This document shows, piece after piece, positions 1 to 9,699 of a DNA stretch of 62,594 bases. Each line of letters starts with the position of its first letter. Positions within the stretch are counted from its first letter, which is position 1. The DNA comes from Gammaproteobacteria bacterium (GTDB lineage: Bacteria; Pseudomonadota; Gammaproteobacteria; Chromatiales; Chromatiaceae). Made by a program: the position numbers and the translations under genes. Where the stretch lies: contig RZZN01000022.1 in NCBI GenBank assembly GCA_009929855.1, positions 1 to 62,594 of the forward strand. The letters are read 5' to 3'. Under the pieces are notes generated by a model that saw nothing but the letters and a program-made list of their open reading frames with translations, searched no databases and was not told the DNA's origin.

Positions 1-2844
1 GTGTTGAGCAACGGAAATGGGCTAAAAGCCATGGTCGCAATTCGGTCAGCAGCACGGGGGGACGGCGATTTTTTAGGGTTTTCTTTCAGGCACTATCTAG
101 ATGTGACCGAACCCCAAGCGCTGCGGCGCTTGATGCTGCTTGCCGAGCGCGGTGCCGATATTCGTGTCTTCGAGTCCGCGGATCAGAGCTTTCACCTCAA
201 GGCTTACATCACCATCCAGACCCGGGAGGGGCAAGAGACATGGGGCTGCGCCTTCGTTGGCTCCAGCAACATCTCCCGCACGGCGTTGACCGAGGGGCTG
301 GAATGGAATTATCGCGTCGATCAGGAAGCGGATGCTGAATCGCCTTATGGCGGGGCGCTCCACCAGATTTGCACTGAGCTTGAATCTCTCATCGCGCATC
401 CCAGCGTCCGGATCCTGGATGATGACTGGATCGATGCATACGAGAAACGTCGTAGAGTGCTTCGGCACTTGCCGCTGCCGCCGGATTGGGATGAGCCTGA
501 GCGACCGCCACCGACACCAAACGCGGTTCAGCTCGAGGCCCTTGCCGCATTGGAGGCGACCCGAGTCGCGGGCTATCAACGCGGTTTAGTCGTGATGGCC
601 ACCGGGCTTGGCAAGACCTTCCTTGCCGCTTTCGACAGCGAGCGCGCCGCGGCCGAGCGTCTACTCTTCGTCGCCCATCGGGAGGAAATCCTCCTTCAGG
701 CCGAATCAAGCTTTCAATCCGTGCTGCCCGGCCGCCGTGTCGGGCGCTACAGTGGCGACCGCAAGGACGCGGATGTGGACTTACTGTTTGCCTCGGTGCA
801 GACGCTTGGCCAAACGCGACATCTGGAGCGTTTCGCACCGGACCATTTCGATTATGTCATCGTCGATGAATTCCACCATGCCGCCGCCCCGACCTATCGG
901 CGGCTACTCGGCCATTTCCAGCCGCGTTTTCTCTTGGGTCTGACCGCCACTCCCGAACGGACGGACCAATCGGACATCCTGAGCCTCTGTGATGACAACC
1001 TGGTCTACAGTCGCAATCTGTTCGAGGGTGTCACTCTCGGTCTTCTCTGCCGGTTCCATTATTTCGGGATCTTCGACGAGACTGTCGACTACCAAGAGAT
1101 TCCCTGGCGTAATGGACGCTTCGATCCTGAATCGCTCTCGAGCAAGCTTGCGACCCTCGGCCGGGCCCGACATGCCTTGGCCCAGTGGCGTGAGAAGGCC
1201 CAGACCCGAACCCTTGCGTTTTGCGTCTCGCGACGTCATGCCGACTTCATGGCCGAGCGTTTCCGTCAAGCCGGTATTCGTGCTGCTGCCGTCTACCAGG
1301 GCTCCACCCTGGATCGTGGCGCGGCACTCGATCAACTCGATCGCGGTGAGCTTCAGGTGATCTTCTCAGTGGATCTCTTCAACGAGGGGGTCGATCTACC
1401 GGTGATCGATACCGTCATGATGTTGCGTCCAACCGAATCGAAGGTGCTCTTCCTCCAACAATTGGGACGTGGACTGCGCAAAGCCCCAGCCAAGGGGCAT
1501 CTGGTCGTTCTTGACTTCATCGGTAACCACAAGGGCTTTTTGAACAAGCCACAAGCCTTTTTCGATGTGGGGTCCAATTACGCTGCACTGTCGGAGTTTG
1601 CGCGAAAGGCGAAAAATGGCGATCTAGTACTCCCACCCGGCTGCTTTGCCACCTATGATCTGGCCATCATCGACTTTCTATCGCGCCTGAAGGGACAGGG
1701 ACCGACATCGGACTATCAAGCGTTAGCCGAGTCCTTGACCCGCCGCCCGACCCTCGCCGAGTTTTTTCGTGGTGGATCGAGCATCTCCGAGCTACGACGT
1801 CATCACGGGCAATGGTTCGCCTTGGTGCGCGACCAGGGTGATCTCACCCCGCAAGAGGCCCGCTGCTTGGAGCGCCATGGCGACTTTCTGCGCGAGGTCG
1901 AAACAACGGCCATGACCCGCAGCTTCAAGGCCGTGCTGCTCGAGACGGTCCTTGATCTCGACGGTTTTCGTCAACCCCTGACACTTGAAGCACTCGCGGA
2001 GCATGCCCGCGCCGTCTTTCGTCGGCGCCGTCGATTCATCCCGGATATCCGCGCGGATCTGCAAGACCTGGATGCCGTCGATCCGGATCAGTGGCTCCGC
2101 TACTGGCGAGGCAACCCAATCAACGCCTGGACCGGCGGCAATCGGTCGGGGCAGAGCCGATCCTGGTTCGAATCTCGTGATGGACGGTTGCATCCGACCT
2201 TCGAGATCGCCGATGAAGACATCGAGACCTTCCAGTCGATGGTCCGCGAGCTGGTGGACTACCGCTTTGCCGCGTATGAGCCACGCTTGCCGAAGATCAC
2301 GCCCGACGAGGTTGCGCCAACCAATGATCAAGAGCAAACATCTCGATCGGCTCGCGTACTTCCCTTCAGGCGCTCACCGAGCACTGAAGAAGAGCCAGTG
2401 GAACTGCCTTACTATCCTGACCTCAAGATCGCTTGCGGTCACTTTCGTCGCGGGCGCGGCGATCCGGAGCAGCACTGTCGGATCCTCAACCAAGGCTACG
2501 GACGTCTCGATCCATCGCGCGATTTCGTGGCGCGCGCCGTCGGCCATTCGATGGACGGTGGATCTCAACCGATCCGCGATGGCGACTATATCTTGCTCGA
2601 GCGCATCACCCCAACGCAGGCCGGGACGCTCAACGGCCAAGTGGTTGCGATCGAGCGACAGGAGATGACCGGGGAAGATCAATACCTGCTGCGCCGGGTG
2701 ATCAAGACAGCCAACGGCCATTATCGGCTCAAGGCCAACCATCCCGATTATCCTGAGATCGAAGCAGATGAGGAGATGCGGCCGCTGGCACGGCTCAGGG
2801 CGGTGTTAGGCGATGCGCCTATGGAGGTTTTCGAATCGATGTAA
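1..2844 (+). CDS. SF2 helicase with N-terminal PLD-like (HKD) domain and C-terminal LexA/S24-like domain (5' end probably missing)
   Basis: Domains in order: second half of a phospholipase-D-like nuclease domain with FHLKAYI (H65-x-K67) and GSSN at 87-90; an SF2 helicase core with Walker A TGLGKT (201-206), a DEFH box (289-292), TATPE (315-319) and an arginine-finger motif GRGLR (489-493); a helical region to about 780; then an S24/LexA-like fold with GHSM, where Ser850 would be the nucleophile, followed by DGDYILLE. Relatives with PLD plus helicase domains act on DNA and are often linked to repair or phage defence, so a DNA-processing role is likely, but the substrate is unknown. Oddities: the reading frame is open to the first base, so the GTG there is probably not the true start, and the first PLD half is absent. 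The position matching the LexA catalytic lysine is Arg898 (LLRRV), so self-cleavage is doubtful. Stop TAA at 2842-2844. Confidence 0.8.
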   Translation: MLSNGNGLKAMVAIRSAARGDGDFLGFSFRHYLDVTEPQALRRLMLLAERGADIRVFESADQSFHLKAYITIQTREGQETWGCAFVGSSNISRTALTEGLEWNYRVDQEADAESPYGGALHQICTELESLIAHPSVRILDDDWIDAYEKRRRVLRHLPLPPDWDEPERPPPTPNAVQLEALAALEATRVAGYQRGLVVMATGLGKTFLAAFDSERAAAERLLFVAHREEILLQAESSFQSVLPGRRVGRYSGDRKDADVDLLFASVQTLGQTRHLERFAPDHFDYVIVDEFHHAAAPTYRRLLGHFQPRFLLGLTATPERTDQSDILSLCDDNLVYSRNLFEGVTLGLLCRFHYFGIFDETVDYQEIPWRNGRFDPESLSSKLATLGRARHALAQWREKAQTRTLAFCVSRRHADFMAERFRQAGIRAAAVYQGSTLDRGAALDQLDRGELQVIFSVDLFNEGVDLPVIDTVMMLRPTESKVLFLQQLGRGLRKAPAKGHLVVLDFIGNHKGFLNKPQAFFDVGSNYAALSEFARKAKNGDLVLPPGCFATYDLAIIDFLSRLKGQGPTSDYQALAESLTRRPTLAEFFRGGSSISELRRHHGQWFALVRDQGDLTPQEARCLERHGDFLREVETTAMTRSFKAVLLETVLDLDGFRQPLTLEALAEHARAVFRRRRRFIPDIRADLQDLDAVDPDQWLRYWRGNPINAWTGGNRSGQSRSWFESRDGRLHPTFEIADEDIETFQSMVRELVDYRFAAYEPRLPKITPDEVAPTNDQEQTSRSARVLPFRRSPSTEEEPVELPYYPDLKIACGHFRRGRGDPEQHCRILNQGYGRLDPSRDFVARAVGHSMDGGSQPIRDGDYILLERITPTQAGTLNGQVVAIERQEMTGEDQYLLRRVIKTANGHYRLKANHPDYPEIEADEEMRPLARLRAVLGDAPMEVFESM

Positions 2845-3002
2845 TGATTCGACAGCTTGAACGATAAATAGAATCCAGAACCTACGAAGGCAGCCAACGG
2901 GATCTTGATCATCGTTTGGCCCAACCGCAGGCGATCCTTGCGAACTCAGGGCTTCCAGCCGTGATTCTGTAAGGCCAGGATAGCCTGACTAATAAGCATG
3001 CG

Positions 3003-3281
3003 GTGGCTGACGCGGACGAACCGGCCTTAATCACGCTCTCAGCCCATCGGTTGAGGAACAGGCGTAGTCAGAGATGGTATCAGGAAGGCCGCCTTGAGGA
3101 AGTGATCATCTTGATCCAGCTCTTGTTCAAACGTCGGTTTGGAACCCCGTCTTCGGAGCTGGCGCAGCAGATCGCGGCCATGCCCCTGGAGAAAGGCGAA
3201 GCCCTGGTCTTGGCGTTTATGGATTTCTCCTCGTTGGCCGATTTTGAGGATTGGCTGCGAGGGTCCGGGTTTTTTTGTTGA
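3003..3281 (+). pseudogene. DUF4351 C-terminal remnant of an Rpn/YhgA-type transposase-like nuclease
   Basis: The 92-codon frame starts with GTG and has no clear ribosome site. From about residue 25 it reads like the DUF4351 tail that ends many Rpn-family (PD-(D/E)XK, recombination-promoting nuclease) proteins: an EGRLEE helix, a KRRFG motif, then a PLE..EAL..AFMDFSSLADFEDWL pattern. The nuclease domain that should precede it (about 200 residues) is missing; the 158 bases upstream are not coding for it. It lies between the helicase gene and transposase debris, which fits a decayed accessory region. It could be an expressed short protein, but a truncated relic is more likely. Confidence 0.6.
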
Positions 3282-3316
3282 ACAGAACGGACCAAACGAG
3301 AAGGAGTCCGAAGGAT

Positions 3317-3556
3317 GACCTCACCACGCTCGGCGAAACCTTGGGCGCGCTCTTAAAGGCCGAGCTGGCACGGGTCGGGCAAGCGGCGGCGCCGATTTGG
3401 GTCGTGACCATCGCGGATTCCAAGCAAAGCGTCGCTTAGGCGCTCAAGCGCTTGTACCTCTTCGACACGCAGCTCTCGGGCGAGGCGCGCGAGCGCTTCC
3501 GGCGCTTTGTCCCGGAGGAGCAGGAGCCCGCCCGCGCGGCACTGAAGGCGGCGGTG
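3317..3556 (+). pseudogene. Unidentified protein fragment with an internal stop
   Basis: One reading frame with strong GC3 bias runs through this stretch and is broken only by a TAG at 3437-3439. The peptide before the stop contains IWVVTIADSK; the part after it contains LYLFDTQLSGEARERF and runs without a gap into the ISAs1 fragment. It does not resemble the N-terminus of an ISAs1 transposase, so it looks like a piece of another gene joined to transposase debris. I do not recognise the family. Confidence 0.4.
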
Positions 3557-3874
3557 CAAAAGGCCTTCCAAAGCTGCTTCATGGACTGGACCCGTGCAGT
3601 GGCCGAAGCTACCGACGGGGAAGTCGACGCGGTCGACAGCAAGTCGGCGCGTGGCTCACGTAATGGGCGCCGCGGCAAGCCGGCGCTGCACATGGTCAGC
3701 GCCTGGGGCTGCCGCAACCGTCTGGTGCTGGGACAAGAGGCCACCGTAGAGCAGTCCAACGAGATCACGGCGCTTCCCAAGCTGCTGGAACTGCTTGAGC
3801 TCAAGGGTGGCATCGTGACCCTCGATGCGATGGGCTGCCAGACCAAGATCGCCGCACCAATCATCCGCGCTTAG
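3557..3874 (+). pseudogene. ISAs1-family transposase fragment
   Basis: About 105 codons match the middle of ISAs1-type DDE transposases: SCFMDW, then DGEVDAVDSK around the first catalytic Asp (family form is usually AIDGKT), a KPALHMVSAW block, the SNEITALPKLLELL block and TLDAMGCQ with the second Asp. Both the N-terminal third and everything after CQTKIA are lost; the frame ends at TAG 3872-3874. No terminal inverted repeats are recognisable. It is a dead relic marking past insertion in this region. Confidence 0.8.
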
Positions 3875-3987
3875 GTCGTCTTCGGCTGAGGATGTTGATG
3901 CGCTCGCCCTGCGAGCGGATGCGTCCTCGGCTCAGGTCGCGCGTAAGTTTCGTATACTCTCGTTAGAACTCGTCAGACGGAATCTGC

Positions 3988-6822
<2,835 letters not shown>

Positions 6823-6983
6823 TGGGCTCCCGGCCGCGGCCTACGCGTGTGGCGGTCGACTCAATCGACCTTGAGCGGATGACTCTACAGACGGCGCCGG
6901 ACCCGACTGAGCGGCGGTCACCGCGGCCTTCAGTGCCAGACGCCCTCTGCGCCGCCAAGGCCGCCGCTTGCCAGCGGACTTGC

Positions 6984-7160
6984 ATGGCACTGGATGAGCC
7001 GGTGACCTATGACCGCTTCCTCGCAACGCTGCACTCGCAGGAGCGCGAGCACGTCGCCCGGCTCGTGGCGCACGCCATCGAAACGGGCGCAGACTATGCG
7101 ACCGAGTACCGCATCCTCCTGCCCGACGGGACGCCGCGTTGGATCAGCGACATGGCTGAG
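6984..7160 (+). pseudogene. PAS-domain fragment (signalling gene relic)
   Basis: Just downstream of the kinase, in another frame, about 59 codons read as the second half of a PAS fold: FLATLHSQEREHVARLV (usually HPDDR), then YRILLPDGTPRWISDMAE, the typical PAS-fold-3 strand pattern. The homology stops abruptly at about 7160, where the 3' end of the convergent cytochrome gene begins. It is a relic of another sensor or GGDEF protein, truncated at both ends. Confidence 0.6.
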
Positions 7161-7162
7161 TG

Positions 7163-9466
7163 TCAAAGATCCAGCTCGGCCGCAAGCGCTATTGCCTGCG
7201 GGTCTTGCGGCCAATGCTGAGTGAGCTCACGGGCGAAGCGGCGTGCGGTGTCCAGGTCGCCCATGCGTTGGTACTGGTTCACCAGCGTGATCAGGATGTC
7301 CCGATTGGCCGGAGCCGCTCGGTAGGCGTCCATCAATACCGTCGCTGCCTGCGTCGCTTTACCCTGCTCCTGCAATGCCAGCGCGTAGACGTAGGCGTAG
7401 TGAGGATTGTCAGGGGACTGCTCAGCTGCACGTCGAAGGCTCGCGAGGGCCTCATCGATGCGGTTGGTGCGCACCTGCAGAAGGCCCAGAGAATGCAGCA
7501 GATCGGCATCCTCGGGGATGCGCTCAAGGCCAGCACGCAGCGTCTTTTCGGCCTCGGCATCAGCGCCCTGTTTCCGATAGAGGTCCGCTAGATTCACGTA
7601 GGCCGGCGCGAAGTGCGGGTCTAATCTCAGAGCCTGCTGGTAGGCCGAGCGAGCTTGGCGCTCGTGACCACGCGCCAACTCCACGAGACCGATGCTGAGC
7701 TGTGCCTCGGGGCGCTCGGCGTTCACCTTCTGAGCAGCGACATAGTCGTCGAGCGCGGCTTCCAGCCGCCGGTGTTGGGCCGCCGACAGGTCGTACTGCA
7801 GGAGAGGGGCGAGGATGCGTGCGGCTTCAAGGCGCACGCTGCGGATCGGGTCGGCGAGCAGCGGCATACCGAGTCGGAAACGCACTTCGGGACCGGTCGT
7901 CTCGAGCCACTGCACCGCCGCATGCCGGATCAGCGGGTCTGCATCCTCGAGCAATGCGGGCATCGCCGTGAGCTGGGACGGGAGGGGTTGGTCACGCAGC
8001 AGCTGCAGCGCCGTCGCGCGCGCGATGCCAGGCTGCGTTGAATCCGTGGCGAGCGCGAGCAGCTCCAGCGGGGCTTGGGCCTTGGCGCTGCGCCCCGCGT
8101 GCAAAGCGTTGGCGAAATGCGGTCGGTCGGCGATTTGGCTGCCATACCAGTCGACCAATGTTGCCTGGGCCCAGTGTGGCGATCGCTCCAGGTGGCAGTC
8201 ATTGCAGGCGTTTGGGGTGCCGAGCGCAAGGGTCAGGTCGGGACGCGGGATGCGCAGGCTGTGGTCGGCGCGCTCATCGATGACCATGTAGGTGCGCTGG
8301 GGCATGTGGCAGTTGATGCAATTGGCGCCGGGGCCGTCCGGCTCATGATGATGATGGGAGGCAACGGCATAGCGCTGTGCTGGATGACAGCGTGCGCAAA
8401 CGGCATCGCCGTCACCCTTCAACGCGAGGGAATGCGGATCATGGCAGTCCGTGCAAGTCACCCCGGCTCGATACATTCGGCTCTGCAGGAATGAGCCGTA
8501 CACGAATACCTCGTCGTGAATCTGACCATCGGCGTGGTAGAGGCCAGGTTCGAGGAGCGCGAGTTGATAGCCGTCGGAAAATGGCGCCCGTGGATCGGGC
8601 CGCGCATGGATCTGGCTACGACGCGAATGACAACGCGCGCAGACCTCCATCTCCTGATGCCGGGTCCTCGGTACCGAGCGCCGCGGCAGACTGGTCTCGG
8701 AGGCGACCAGCCAGCGGCCGCCGTCGCGGTCGATGAGGTCGAGCGCAAGTCCCTTGTTCTTACTCCAGCGCGGAATCTCTCCGGCTGCGATCGCCTCAGC
8801 CTCGGCGACATGTCCCCCCGCCGGCCCGTGACAGGCCTCGCAAGCCACATCGATCGCGGCCCAAATCGTGCGATAGCTGTCGTCATCCGGATCGTAGCCC
8901 TTGGCGACACCGGTCGAATGGCAATCGGCACACTGATAGTTCCAGGTCTGATCTCGCGCGGTCCAGTGCAAGGGATGCGTCGGCCCCATGGCCGGCTCAT
9001 CCGGGTAGAGATGGAACCACCGCTGCCCGCCCTGCTCGGCGGGACGGCTGTCCCAGGCCAGCCCCAGCACCTGGATGTGACCGTTGTCCAGCTCGATCAG
9101 ATATTGCTGCAGCGGCATCCAGCCGAAGGTGTAATCGATACGGTAGTCGTGTAAGACCCCATCGGGACCCTCGGTGTGCACGACCCATTCACCGTCGCGA
9201 CGGAAGAAGCGACTGGTCACACCGTGAGCAGTCAGCTCGGCATCGGTGAAGTCGCCCAGCACTGTCTGCTCGCTGACCTCGGTCATCGCCAGATCGTGAT
9301 GAGAGCCAATCCAGGCCTCGACCTCGGTCGCGTGGCATGGGGCGCAAGATCGACTGCCGGCATAGCCATGATCCTCGGCTCTCGGCGCGGCTGCGACCGC
9401 AACGACTGTAATGAGGAACAGACCGAGGCCCTGAGCGTAGGACAGGCGACGAGGCTGACGGCTCAT
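7163..9466 (-). CDS. Exported octaheme c-type cytochrome with HEAT and TPR repeats
   Basis: 767 residues from ATG 9466; the frame is open further upstream but a clear signal peptide (LFLITVVAVAAAPRA) starts here. Eight CxxCH heme sites occur between residue 41 and about 421: CAPCH, CADCH, CEACH, CARCH, CTDCH, CARCH, CINCH, CNDCH, spaced as in the cytochrome c554/multiheme family. A HEAT-like stretch follows (about 455-545), then TPR repeats to the C-terminus (about 590-767). It should be a periplasmic electron carrier or reductase whose repeat half docks a partner. It is divergent from the sulfatase, with 233 bases between the starts. The redox substrate is unknown. Confidence 0.85.
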   Translation of the reverse strand: MSRQPRRLSYAQGLGLFLITVVAVAAAPRAEDHGYAGSRSCAPCHATEVEAWIGSHHDLAMTEVSEQTVLGDFTDAELTAHGVTSRFFRRDGEWVVHTEGPDGVLHDYRIDYTFGWMPLQQYLIELDNGHIQVLGLAWDSRPAEQGGQRWFHLYPDEPAMGPTHPLHWTARDQTWNYQCADCHSTGVAKGYDPDDDSYRTIWAAIDVACEACHGPAGGHVAEAEAIAAGEIPRWSKNKGLALDLIDRDGGRWLVASETSLPRRSVPRTRHQEMEVCARCHSRRSQIHARPDPRAPFSDGYQLALLEPGLYHADGQIHDEVFVYGSFLQSRMYRAGVTCTDCHDPHSLALKGDGDAVCARCHPAQRYAVASHHHHEPDGPGANCINCHMPQRTYMVIDERADHSLRIPRPDLTLALGTPNACNDCHLERSPHWAQATLVDWYGSQIADRPHFANALHAGRSAKAQAPLELLALATDSTQPGIARATALQLLRDQPLPSQLTAMPALLEDADPLIRHAAVQWLETTGPEVRFRLGMPLLADPIRSVRLEAARILAPLLQYDLSAAQHRRLEAALDDYVAAQKVNAERPEAQLSIGLVELARGHERQARSAYQQALRLDPHFAPAYVNLADLYRKQGADAEAEKTLRAGLERIPEDADLLHSLGLLQVRTNRIDEALASLRRAAEQSPDNPHYAYVYALALQEQGKATQAATVLMDAYRAAPANRDILITLVNQYQRMGDLDTARRFARELTQHWPQDPQAIALAAELDL

Positions 9467-9699
9467 AGCTCTACCCAAGTCATTGTTTGGAAAGTCTCCG
9501 AGTGTAGCATCTCGAATGGCCTCCCAAACTCCCCCTTTTTGGGGATAGCCAACTAAGGCAGTAGGCCATAGAGTAGGCAGCCAATCGACAGCGACATCCG
9601 GATTCGGTCTGAGCAGAGGCTCCGCGAAAGACCGCGACGTTGTCATCGCTACACCATGCGCCTGTCGCTCTCTCACACCCTGTTACGGAGATCGTCGCT

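Noticed and set aside
9467-9676. Longer N-terminus for the octaheme cytochrome
   Set aside because: The extension would bury the signal peptide. The Met just before the hydrophobic segment fits export.
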